Shown one piece after another: positions 1 to 5,803 of a DNA stretch of 5,803 bases. Each line of letters opens with the position of its first letter. The stretch's first letter is position 1. A program made the position numbers and the translations under genes. The notes below the pieces were generated by a model. The model was given only the letters and a program-made list of their open reading frames with translations. It made no database searches and was not told the origin of the DNA. Source of the DNA: Flavobacteriaceae bacterium (GTDB taxonomy: Bacteria; Bacteroidota; Bacteroidia; Flavobacteriales; Flavobacteriaceae); assembly GCA_016780435.1 (NCBI GenBank), contig JADHLU010000067.1, forward strand, positions 1-5,803. The letters are read 5' to 3'.

Positions 1-348
1 GTGCCCACCTCGATGATCGACATCAGCGACGGACTCTCTTCAGAGGCCCTTCATCTGAGCAAACAATCAGACTTAGGCATAGCGCTGTACGAAGAAAAAC
101 TGCCCATAGACCCCACTGTCATAAGCGCCTGCGACGAATTTAACCTCAACCCCACGGTAGCCGTGCTCAGTGGAGGAGAAGATTACGAGCTGCTGTTTAC
201 CGTAAAGCAAGACGATTTTTTAAAGATCAAAGGCAACCCCAATCTAACCGTCATCGGACACATGACCGAGAAAGCATCTGGGGCACAGCTAGCGCTGCGC
301 TCGGGAGAATTGGCCGAACTCAAGGCCCAAGGATGGACCTCTTTTTAA
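1..348 (+). CDS. thiL: Thiamine-monophosphate kinase, C-terminal part (partial)
   Basis: ThiL phosphorylates thiamine monophosphate to thiamine diphosphate with ATP, the last step of thiamine cofactor synthesis in the cytosol. The 115 visible residues contain two family hallmarks: MIDISDGL (residues 5-12), an Mg/nucleotide-site motif, and LSGGEDYELLFTV (56-68), followed by the VIGH stretch (84-87) and a C-terminal GW near the end, as in other Bacteroidota ThiL proteins. The family is usually about 310-350 residues, so roughly the first two thirds, including the N-terminal ATP-binding half, lie outside the window. The GTG at position 1 is therefore read as an internal Val codon, not a start. 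The gene ends with TAA at 346-348 and converges on the aminopeptidase gene. Identification rests on the motifs and is firm; nothing in the visible part looks broken. Confidence 0.93.
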   Translation: MPTSMIDISDGLSSEALHLSKQSDLGIALYEEKLPIDPTVISACDEFNLNPTVAVLSGGEDYELLFTVKQDDFLKIKGNPNLTVIGHMTEKASGAQLALRSGELAELKAQGWTSF

Positions 349-356
349 GCCAATAG

Positions 357-376
357 GCAAAAACCCGTGTTTTTTT
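357..376. terminator. Weak bidirectional hairpin between convergent genes
   Basis: AAAAAC (359-364) can pair with GTTTTT (369-374) around the 4-base loop CCGT. On the + strand the T run extends to 376; on the - strand the hairpin also ends in a T run (five T). It lies 10 bp after the thiL stop and about 80 bp after the stop of the aminopeptidase gene, where a shared terminator would be expected. The stem is almost all A/T, with one C-G pair, so it would be thermodynamically weak. It is a candidate only. Confidence 0.35.
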
Positions 377-386
377 AGGTCGCTAA

Positions 387-414
387 ACCAATTGGTATTA
401 TACCGATCGGTATA
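387..414. promoter_or_regulatory. Paired ACCRATYGGT palindromes (possible operator)
   Basis: Two perfect palindromes of the same design lie side by side: ACCAATTGGT (387-396) and ACCGATCGGT (402-411). The second extends to a perfect 16-bp palindrome, TATACCGATCGGTATA (399-414). Their centres are 15 bp apart, about one and a half helical turns. Perfect short palindromes with ACC/GGT arms around a 4-base centre resemble operators of TetR-family repressors, some of which bind as two adjacent dimers; this is an inference from form only. The second could also fold as a 6-bp stem with a GATC loop, but no T run follows. The position is odd: the neighbouring genes converge here, and no promoter or start codon is seen that the site could control. 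Confidence 0.4.
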
Positions 415-451
415 TGTTGTATAAAGCTTGATTTTGTTGAACTGAAAGCAG

Positions 452-1744
452 TTACGCGTTCATCAGTTCTTCAATCTCATCAGCCTCAATAGGAATGCTG
501 CCCATAAGATTTACAGGTGCCCCAGAAGGCTGAACCACCACATTGTCTTCTAAGCGTATTCCAAAGCCCTCTTGGGGTATGTAAATACCCGGCTCAACGG
601 TGAAAACCATATTCGCCTGTATAGGTGTTTTAAGAAGGCCATAATCGTGGGTGTTTAGGCCCAGGTGGTGGCAGGTGCCGTGCATGAAGTATCGCTTAAA
701 CGCAGGAGACTCTTCGCTCTGTGCCTGCACGTCTGCCTTGTCTAACAGCCCTAGGTCTAAGAGCGCTGAGGTCATGACTTTACCTACTTCTTTGTGGTGT
801 TCGGCCCAAAGAATTCGGGGGGTGAGCATGGCGGTTGCCTCGTTTTTTACCTTTAGCACCGCCTGGTATACCGCCTTTTGACGCGCGCTGAATCGTCCGC
901 TGACCGGAATAGTTCGGGTCATATCGCTTGAATAGTTGGCGTATTCAGCGGCCACATCCATCAGCAAAAGATCGCCAGACTGACACTGACGGTTATTCTC
1001 AATGTAGTGCAGAATATTGGCCGAGGCCCCAGAGGCAATTATGGGGGTGTAGGCGAACCCTTTAGAGCGATTGCGCACAAACTCATGCAGCAATTCGGCC
1101 TCGATTTCGTATTCCCAAACTCCCGGCTTCACAAAGCTCAGTAGCCTTCTAAAGCCCTTTTCAGTGATTTCACAGGCTCGGGCAATGAGTTCAATCTCTT
1201 CAGGCTCTTTGACACCTCTGAGGGCGTTGAGAATCGGAAAACTTTTGGCCACCTGATGAGCGGGAAACTGGGCTTTGGTTTTCTTGATGAAGCGGTCTTC
1301 TCGGGTCTCGGTTTCTACCGACTGTCGGTAATGCTCATTGGTGTTGAAGTAAATGGTTTCGGCCTCGCTCATGAGATCCGCAAAAACGGCGTCGAACTGA
1401 CTGGTCCAATAGACCGTTTGAATTCCGGACACCTCAGTGGCTTCAGCCTTGCTGAGTTTAGGCCCCTCCCAAACCGCAATGTGGTCGTTAGTTTCGCGCA
1501 CAAAAAGCACTTCTCGGTGTTTCGGATTAATGGCATCTGGAAAGAGCAGTAAAATACTCTCTTCTTGATCCACTCCGCTCAAGTAAAACAGGTCTCTGTG
1601 TTGTTCAAAAGGCATACTGGCATCTGCGCCAATGGGATACAGGTCGTTTGAGTTAAACACAGCAAGGCTCTTGGGCTCCATCTGAGCTGCAAACTTGCTT
1701 CGGTTCTTCACAAATAGGGCCGATGGCAAGGCGTGGTACTTCAT
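452..1744 (-). CDS. pepP: Xaa-Pro aminopeptidase (aminopeptidase P, M24B)
   Basis: This is a cytosolic dimetal peptidase that removes the N-terminal residue from peptides whose second residue is proline. The 430 residues match the family in length: an N-terminal AMP_N domain (about 1-170) followed by a pita-bread catalytic domain (about 175-425). All five expected metal ligands are visible: D263 (LLMDVAAEY), D274 (SSDMTRTIP), H359 (HGTCHHLGL), E384 (TVEPGIYI) and E399 (RLEDNVV). The catalytic-site histidines H246 (ILHYIEN) and H366 (NTHD) are also present. These align with E. coli PepP D260, D271, H354, E383 and E406, including the 11-residue spacing of the two Asp. No signal peptide is present. 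The ATG at 1742-1744 directly follows the TAG stop of the GH16 gene in the same frame, with no purine-rich ribosome site, so translation probably depends on coupling or reinitiation. The gene looks intact and functional. Confidence 0.94.
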   Translation of the reverse strand: MKYHALPSALFVKNRSKFAAQMEPKSLAVFNSNDLYPIGADASMPFEQHRDLFYLSGVDQEESILLLFPDAINPKHREVLFVRETNDHIAVWEGPKLSKAEATEVSGIQTVYWTSQFDAVFADLMSEAETIYFNTNEHYRQSVETETREDRFIKKTKAQFPAHQVAKSFPILNALRGVKEPEEIELIARACEITEKGFRRLLSFVKPGVWEYEIEAELLHEFVRNRSKGFAYTPIIASGASANILHYIENNRQCQSGDLLLMDVAAEYANYSSDMTRTIPVSGRFSARQKAVYQAVLKVKNEATAMLTPRILWAEHHKEVGKVMTSALLDLGLLDKADVQAQSEESPAFKRYFMHGTCHHLGLNTHDYGLLKTPIQANMVFTVEPGIYIPQEGFGIRLEDNVVVQPSGAPVNLMGSIPIEADEIEELMNA

Positions 1745-2623
1745 CTAGTTCTTAAGTTGGTAAATTCTAACGTAATCGATCTCCATTTGGTCTTGCTCGA
1801 ATGAGGTGGGTACGGGTCCGCCCAAAGATCCGCCCATCGCCACGTTCAGCAATAAGTAATGCGGATTGTCAAATGGCACATTTTGGGTATTGTTCATGCG
1901 CGCCACTAGTGTCTCGTCTACATAAATGTCAATGGGATCGGCATCCCAAACGAGCACGTAGTTGTGAAAGTTTTCGGTTAGCCCCGAAATAGATTTTTTA
2001 AGGCCGTGACTCGCATAGGCATTGGTGCCCGTATCGTGCCAGTGAAAAGTGCCCAGCGTTTCGTTCTTGTTGCTTCCGTACTGCTCCATGATGTCGATCT
2101 CTCCGCAGTGAGGCCATCCGACGCTTCCTTTAGAGTCGCCAAAATAATTACCCTTTTCGTCAATGTTAGAGCCCAGGGTCCAGATGGCCGGCCAGGTGCC
2201 CGCGGCGGCCGGAAGCTTAGCACGCACCTCTACCTTTCCGTAGGTAAAATCAAACTTGGCATTCAAACGGGCCGAGGTAAATTCTTTGCTCATTCCCGCA
2301 TAGGTATAGTCTTCTCTCTTGGCGATGATCTTAAGCGTTCCGTCGCTAACCAGGGCGTTATCAAGTCGATTGGTATAGTGTTGCAGTTCGTTGTTGGCCC
2401 ATCCGCTATCGGTAATCGGCTCTATTTGAAAGTGCCACTTATCGGCCGTCGGGGTACCCTCATAATCGAATTCGTCACCCCAAACCAACTCGTAAGTAGG
2501 CGCGACGAGCTGCTCTTCAGGGCTACTCAGCGATTCGTTAGGCTGCTTCGGCTCATCTGCACTCGAACAGGCAGAAATAACAAGACCGACAACCGCCAAG
2601 GATAGTGATAAAGATCGTTTCAT
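1745..2623 (-). CDS. GH16 beta-glucanase lipoprotein (laminarinase-like)
   Basis: This is a predicted endo-acting beta-1,3-glucanase (or beta-1,3-1,4-glucanase) anchored to the outer envelope by lipid. I start it at the ATG at 2621-2623 (292 residues) because this gives MKRSLSLSLAVVGLVISAC, a lipoprotein signal peptide with lipobox ISAC and Cys19. A longer reading from 2695 would bury that signal behind 24 extra residues and overlap the divergent gene. After a Ser/Pro/Glu-rich linker (20-45), a single GH16 jelly-roll domain fills about 46-290: LVWGDEF near 46-52, WPAIW at 144-148, catalytic GEIDIME with nucleophile E175, D177 and acid/base E180, and a C-terminal DYVRIY. The six-residue EIDIME with its extra Met is the beta-bulge form found in laminarinases, not the EIDFE form of plant xyloglucan enzymes. 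No carbohydrate-binding module or sorting domain is seen. Acidic residues shortly after Cys19 (SSADE) might favour surface display, as in other Bacteroidota, but this is uncertain. The aminopeptidase gene follows without spacing. Confidence 0.92.
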   Translation of the reverse strand: MKRSLSLSLAVVGLVISACSSADEPKQPNESLSSPEEQLVAPTYELVWGDEFDYEGTPTADKWHFQIEPITDSGWANNELQHYTNRLDNALVSDGTLKIIAKREDYTYAGMSKEFTSARLNAKFDFTYGKVEVRAKLPAAAGTWPAIWTLGSNIDEKGNYFGDSKGSVGWPHCGEIDIMEQYGSNKNETLGTFHWHDTGTNAYASHGLKKSISGLTENFHNYVLVWDADPIDIYVDETLVARMNNTQNVPFDNPHYLLLNVAMGGSLGGPVPTSFEQDQMEIDYVRIYQLKN

Positions 2624-2657
2624 TGTTATATTTATGAATGTTAACGCATTAATAAAG

Positions 2658-2687
2658 CGAATATAAGCTACCCAAAAATGAAAACAA
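2658..2687 (-). promoter_or_regulatory. Candidate Bacteroidota promoter for the GH16-pepP unit
   Basis: Read on the minus strand, TTG (2687-2685) is followed after 19 bases by TATATTCG (2665-2658), which matches the Bacteroidota -7 box TAnnTTTG at all but one of its fixed positions. The 19-base gap fits the usual spacing of about 17-23. Transcription would start near 2651, giving a leader of about 28 bases before the ATG at 2623. The -33 element lies inside the first codons of the divergent propeller gene, so the two transcription units would share sequence. No promoter was found between the GH16 and aminopeptidase genes. Confidence 0.45.
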
Positions 2688-5461
2688 TCAGACACTTACT
2701 GTTATTTATTTCTGTATGCTCTTATGTTTTTAGCTCAGCTCAAGGCCATTTTGAGGCCATTCAATTTGAGTCTGTAGGCCCCAGCGTAATGAGCGGACGT
2801 GTGGTTGACCTTGAGGTAAACCCCGAAGATCCGACCGAATTCTATGTGGCCTATGCCTCGGGCGGGCTTTGGCACACCACCGACAACGGCACCTCGTTTA
2901 CCCCCATTTATGACAATGCCCCTACGCAAAACCTGGGTGAAATAGCCATGCATTGGCCCAGTAGAACCCTCTACGTGGGAACCGGAGAAAACAATTCTTC
3001 GCGCTCTTCTTATGCCGGAATCGGGCTATACAAAACCACCAACAACGGCAAAGACTGGACGTTCTTGGGCCTAGAAGACAGCCACCATATCGGACGCGTT
3101 TTGGTCGATCCGTCTAATCCTGACCACGTAATAGTTGGGGTGCTCGGACACCTCTACACCCCCAACGCCCAGCGCGGCATTTACCGTTCTACCGACGGAG
3201 GCAGCAGCTGGCAACAAACCCTTTTCATCAATGAAGATACCGGAGTAATCGATCTCGCTCACGACCCCAACAACTTCAACACCCAGTACGCGGCTAGCTG
3301 GCAGCGCGACAGAAAGGCCTGGAATTTTGAAGGCAGCGGCCCAAATTCAGCCATCTACAAGAGTATTGATGCCGGACAAACCTGGCAAAAGATCAGCACT
3401 GAGGCGAGCGGGTTTCCGCAGGGTCAAGGCGTGGGCCGCATAGGGCTAACCGTTTTTGACGACCAAACGATTTACGCGGTGCTTGACAATCAGGCCAGAC
3501 GCTCGGCTGAGGCCAAAGAAGAAAACGAAGGTCTAGTTAAAGACGATTTCAAGCGCATGAGCGCCGACGAGCTGCTCAAGCTAGACAACAAAGCCCTCAA
3601 CGACTATTTAAAAACAAACGGATTTCAAGAAAAATACCGAGCCGAGAACGTGAAGCAGCTCGTTAGAGACGGTCTTGTGGTTCCTAAAGATTTGGCCACC
3701 TACCTCGAAGACGCCAACGCCATGCTCTTTGACACCCCCGTGATCGGAGCCGAGGTCTACCGAAGTGATGATGCCGGAAAAAGCTGGAAACGCACCCACG
3801 AAGAATACATAGACGGCCTCTTTTACAGCTACGGCTACTATTTTGCCCAGGTGCGTGTAGACCCTAACGATAGCGAGGTGATTTACCTAGCCGGGGTTCC
3901 GCTCATTCAATCAAAAGACGGCGGAAAAACCTTTAGTTCAATTGACAAACGCAACGTGCACGCCGACCACCACGCCCTGTGGATCAATCCGAAAAGGCCG
4001 GGCCACCTGATCAATGGAAACGACGGAGGCATCAACATCAGCTACGACGACGGAGCCAACTGGACCAAAAACAATAGCCCAGCCGTGGGTCAATTCTACG
4101 CGATTCAAGTCGACAACCAGTCGCCCTACAACATCTATGGAGGTCTTCAAGACAACGGCGTTTGGAAGGCCAAGCACAGCAGCAGAGAAAGTAGCGAATG
4201 GCTCGCCACCGGCCTGAACCCCTGGCAAGAATTGCTGGGCGGAGACGGAATGCAGGTAGAGGTAGATCCGCGCGGCGCCCAAGTGGTCTACACCGGCTTT
4301 CAGTTTGGAAACTACTACCGTATAGACCAAAAAAGCGGAAAGCGCACCTACATTACCCCCAAACACACTTTGGGTGAGGCGCCCTATCGCTTCAACTGGC
4401 AAACCCCCATTTTACTATCTAAGCACCACCCCGATGTGCTGTATATGGGCAGCAACAAGCTGCACCGCTCTCTAGACCAGGGCGCCAATTGGCAGACCCT
4501 ATCTGAAGACCTTACTCAGGGCGGACGAAAGGGCAACGTGGCCTTCGGAACCCTAACGACCATTAGCGAATCTGCATTCGAATTTGGCCTGATCTATACC
4601 GGAAGCGACGATGGCCTTATACACCTGTCAAAAGACGGCGGGCACAGCTTCAGTCGCATCTCTGACGCCCTGCCAAAAGACCTATGGGTCAGCCGCGTAG
4701 CCGCCTCTTCACACAAAAAAGAGCGCGTATATGCTACACTCAACGCCTACCGAAACGACGATTTCACCCCTTATGTTTTTGTGAGCGAAGACTACGGTGC
4801 GAGCTGGAAGAATATCTCCACTGATCTGCCACAGTCTTCGGTTAATGTCATCGTTGAAGACCCGGTTAACGAAAACTTGCTTTTCGCGGGGCTTGACAAC
4901 GGCCTTTATGTAAGCCTTGATCGCGGGGCATCTTGGAGCCTTCTTGACCAAGGATTGGTGCCCGTAGCTGTTCACGACCTAAAGATTCAAAAAGAGGCCA
5001 AGCACCTGGTAGTCGGAACACACGGACGCAGCATTTACACCGCTTCAATCGAAGCGCTTCAACAGGCCAGCAAGAACCTATTGAGCCAGTCTGTGCACCT
5101 TTTTGCGCCTGAGAAAGTGCGTTACAGTTCACGCTGGGGAAGCTCACGGGCGCTGTTTGAATTGGCCTACACTCCAAAAACAAGCCTGTCTTACTACTCG
5201 GCCACAGATCAGCCTGTAAGCCTATCGGTATTCTTTGAGGGGCGCGAACTGTATCGCCTGTCAGAAAAAGCCCATTCAGGATTTAACGCAGTTGATTATT
5301 CGATCGAGATAGACCAAGCGCTGCTTGAAAAATTGCCGAAAAAATTACGCGAGGCCTTTAAGCCTTCAAAAAATGGCTCGTATTACCTGCCTAAAGGCGA
5401 GTACAGCCTAGTACTTACGGGCAATAAGGGCCAGAGTACAGCTACATTCACCGTCGAATAA
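2678..5461 (+). CDS. Secreted Asp-box beta-propeller protein (sortilin/VPS10-like, BNR repeats)
   Basis: This 927-residue exported protein belongs to the sortilin-like/BNR glycosyl-hydrolase-annotated propeller family, common in Bacteroidota; its biochemical role is unknown. The signal peptide is MKTIRHLLLFISVCSYVFSSA, with likely cleavage after A21 before QG. I count eleven Asp-box motifs (S/T-x-D-x-G-x-x-W/F) starting near residues 67, 120, 171, 229, 363, 412, 455, 598, 651, 703 and 746, which suggests two stacked propellers. A charged, probably helical insertion (about 275-355) separates boxes 4 and 5. Family-like signatures follow: VHADHHALW (427-435), NGNDGG (446-451), GLQDNG (489-494), GGDGM (521-525) and THGR (781-784). 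A small beta-rich tail (about 805-927) ends the protein, with no type IX secretion domain and no membrane anchor. The mature protein has no cysteine, so the VPS10 ten-cysteine module is absent. No sialidase RIP motif was seen, so sialidase activity is not supported. The ATG at 2678 has an A-rich leader and no ribosome-site consensus. Confidence 0.88.
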   Translation: MKTIRHLLLFISVCSYVFSSAQGHFEAIQFESVGPSVMSGRVVDLEVNPEDPTEFYVAYASGGLWHTTDNGTSFTPIYDNAPTQNLGEIAMHWPSRTLYVGTGENNSSRSSYAGIGLYKTTNNGKDWTFLGLEDSHHIGRVLVDPSNPDHVIVGVLGHLYTPNAQRGIYRSTDGGSSWQQTLFINEDTGVIDLAHDPNNFNTQYAASWQRDRKAWNFEGSGPNSAIYKSIDAGQTWQKISTEASGFPQGQGVGRIGLTVFDDQTIYAVLDNQARRSAEAKEENEGLVKDDFKRMSADELLKLDNKALNDYLKTNGFQEKYRAENVKQLVRDGLVVPKDLATYLEDANAMLFDTPVIGAEVYRSDDAGKSWKRTHEEYIDGLFYSYGYYFAQVRVDPNDSEVIYLAGVPLIQSKDGGKTFSSIDKRNVHADHHALWINPKRPGHLINGNDGGINISYDDGANWTKNNSPAVGQFYAIQVDNQSPYNIYGGLQDNGVWKAKHSSRESSEWLATGLNPWQELLGGDGMQVEVDPRGAQVVYTGFQFGNYYRIDQKSGKRTYITPKHTLGEAPYRFNWQTPILLSKHHPDVLYMGSNKLHRSLDQGANWQTLSEDLTQGGRKGNVAFGTLTTISESAFEFGLIYTGSDDGLIHLSKDGGHSFSRISDALPKDLWVSRVAASSHKKERVYATLNAYRNDDFTPYVFVSEDYGASWKNISTDLPQSSVNVIVEDPVNENLLFAGLDNGLYVSLDRGASWSLLDQGLVPVAVHDLKIQKEAKHLVVGTHGRSIYTASIEALQQASKNLLSQSVHLFAPEKVRYSSRWGSSRALFELAYTPKTSLSYYSATDQPVSLSVFFEGRELYRLSEKAHSGFNAVDYSIEIDQALLEKLPKKLREAFKPSKNGSYYLPKGEYSLVLTGNKGQSTATFTVE

Positions 5462-5481
5462 TCAAGAATTAGTTTAAATAA

Positions 5482-5510
5482 GAAAGCGGCGCTTTATTGC
5501 GCCGCTCTTC
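5482..5510 (+). terminator. GC-rich hairpin after the propeller gene
   Basis: AGCGGCGC (5485-5492) pairs perfectly with GCGCCGCT (5499-5506) around a 6-base TTTATT loop. GAA (5482-5484) can add three pairs with TTC (5508-5510) if C5507 is bulged. It begins 20 bp after the TAA of the propeller gene and just before the sdhC promoter, as expected for a terminator that insulates the two units. There is no real T run after the stem, so it is either a non-canonical intrinsic terminator or a 3'-end stabilising hairpin. Confidence 0.72.
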
Positions 5511-5511
5511 G

Positions 5512-5542
5512 TTGCAGAATAGGCGTTTGAGGTGTAATTTTG
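5512..5542 (+). promoter_or_regulatory. Bacteroidota promoter for sdhC
   Basis: TTG (5512-5514), then 20 bases, then TAATTTTG (5535-5542), a perfect match to the Bacteroidota primary sigma -7 consensus TAnnTTTG with ideal spacing. Transcription should start near 5549, giving a leader of about 28 bases before the ATG at 5577. It begins immediately after the upstream hairpin, so sdhC appears to start its own transcript. Confidence 0.68.
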
Positions 5543-5576
5543 TGCCGTTAAATCACTATAGGTAAACGACACTCAC

Positions 5577-5803
5577 ATGCTAAGTTCTTCGTTGTTGCGT
5601 AAGCTAGTAATGGCCTTGTCTGGGCTGTTTCTGATCACGTTCTTATCGCTTCACCTCGCCATCAATTTGGCTTCGGTTTTTTCAGTCGAATTGTACAATG
5701 AATGGTCTCACTTCATGGGCTACAACAAAATTGTTCAGCTCGTCATGCAGCCTATTTTAATTGCTGGGGTGATCGTTCATTTTGTGATGGGGTTTGTGCT
5801 TGA
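5577..5803 (+). CDS. sdhC: Succinate dehydrogenase cytochrome b558 subunit, N-terminal part (partial)
   Basis: SdhC is the membrane anchor that binds haem b and passes electrons between succinate dehydrogenase (complex II) and the menaquinone pool in the inner membrane. The 75 visible residues, cut by the right edge, show a cytoplasmic N-terminus (MLSSSLLRK), a first transmembrane helix (about 10-33, VMALSGLFLITFLSLHLAIN), a loop with WSHFMGYN (43-50), and a second helix (about 53-75). H26 and H68 are 42 residues apart, matching the first two haem-ligand histidines of Bacillus subtilis SdhC (H28 and H70), so this is the di-haem single-subunit type. The family is usually about 200-230 residues, so about a third is present. 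Genes for SdhA and SdhB would be expected directly downstream; this is inference. The ATG is the only sensible start, 35 bp after the promoter -7 box. Confidence 0.9.
   Translation, partial: MLSSSLLRKLVMALSGLFLITFLSLHLAINLASVFSVELYNEWSHFMGYNKIVQLVMQPILIAGVIVHFVMGFVL

Noticed and set aside
1..3. GTG as a start codon for a short ThiL-like protein
   Set aside because: The motifs begin immediately after it and match the middle of ThiL, so this is an internal Val codon of a gene cut by the window edge.
2006..2605. Open reading frame of 199 codons on the + strand
   Set aside because: It lies fully antisense to the GH16 gene, whose protein has intact catalytic motifs, and its translation shows no recognisable domain.
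2637..2650. AATG-TTAACG-CATT inverted repeat in the divergent spacer as an operator
   Set aside because: Only four bases per arm match around a six-base centre in AT-rich sequence, which is easily expected by chance.
2624..2695. N-terminal extension of the GH16 gene starting at 2695
   Set aside because: It adds 24 residues ahead of a textbook lipoprotein signal peptide and overlaps the start of the divergent gene; the ATG at 2623 has an A-rich leader and a well-placed promoter.
3938..4402. Open reading frame of 154 codons on the - strand
   Set aside because: It is antisense to the propeller gene; its Val/Ala-rich translation is typical of the opposite strand of a real gene in this base composition and shows no family motif.
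2678..5461. Sialidase (neuraminidase) function for the Asp-box protein
   Set aside because: Asp boxes are structural and occur in many non-sialidases; no RIP motif was seen, and an arginine triad could not be identified.
1..5803. CRISPR arrays, tRNA/rRNA genes, insertion sequences, attachment sites
   Set aside because: No regularly spaced direct repeats, no transposase or integrase coding sequence, and no tRNA-like structure were seen on reading both strands; coding sequences with intact families fill nearly all of the window.

Overview
The window looks like an ordinary chromosomal stretch from a member of the Bacteroidota, probably a flavobacterium-like marine or aquatic species. This is inferred from five things. 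A signal peptide ends in the AQ style common in that phylum. No gene start has a purine-rich ribosome binding site; the two secreted-protein genes have A-rich leaders instead. Two promoter candidates fit the phylum's TTG / TAnnTTTG consensus. The succinate dehydrogenase cytochrome b is of the b558 type. The proteins resemble Bacteroidota versions of their families. Base composition is near 50% GC, which does not settle the genus.

Layout from left to right. Positions 1-348 hold the 3' third of thiL (thiamine-monophosphate kinase, + strand), cut by the window edge. A short convergent spacer (349-451) contains a weak hairpin that could terminate both strands and two closely spaced ACCRATYGGT palindromes that look like an operator. 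On the minus strand, from 2623 back to 452, lies a two-gene unit: a GH16 beta-glucanase (laminarinase-like) lipoprotein followed with no spacing (TAG|ATG, same frame) by a cytosolic Xaa-Pro aminopeptidase. A 54-bp divergent spacer (2624-2677) separates this unit from a 927-residue secreted Asp-box beta-propeller protein (sortilin/VPS10-like, + strand, 2678-5461). That gene ends in a clear GC-rich hairpin. A near-perfect Bacteroidota promoter then leads into the start of sdhC at 5577, which runs off the right edge.

Functionally this is a patchwork: cofactor synthesis (ThiL), extracellular beta-glucan breakdown (GH16), peptide turnover (PepP), an exported propeller of unknown role, and the first gene of a probable succinate dehydrogenase operon. 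I see no mobile element, CRISPR array, tRNA, rRNA, defence locus or other obviously new system. The points most worth a second look are the paired palindromes at 387-414, which sit between two convergent genes where an operator is not expected; the zero-gap in-frame GH16/PepP junction; and the cysteine-free 11-Asp-box propeller with a charged helical insertion and a His/Asp-rich signature.
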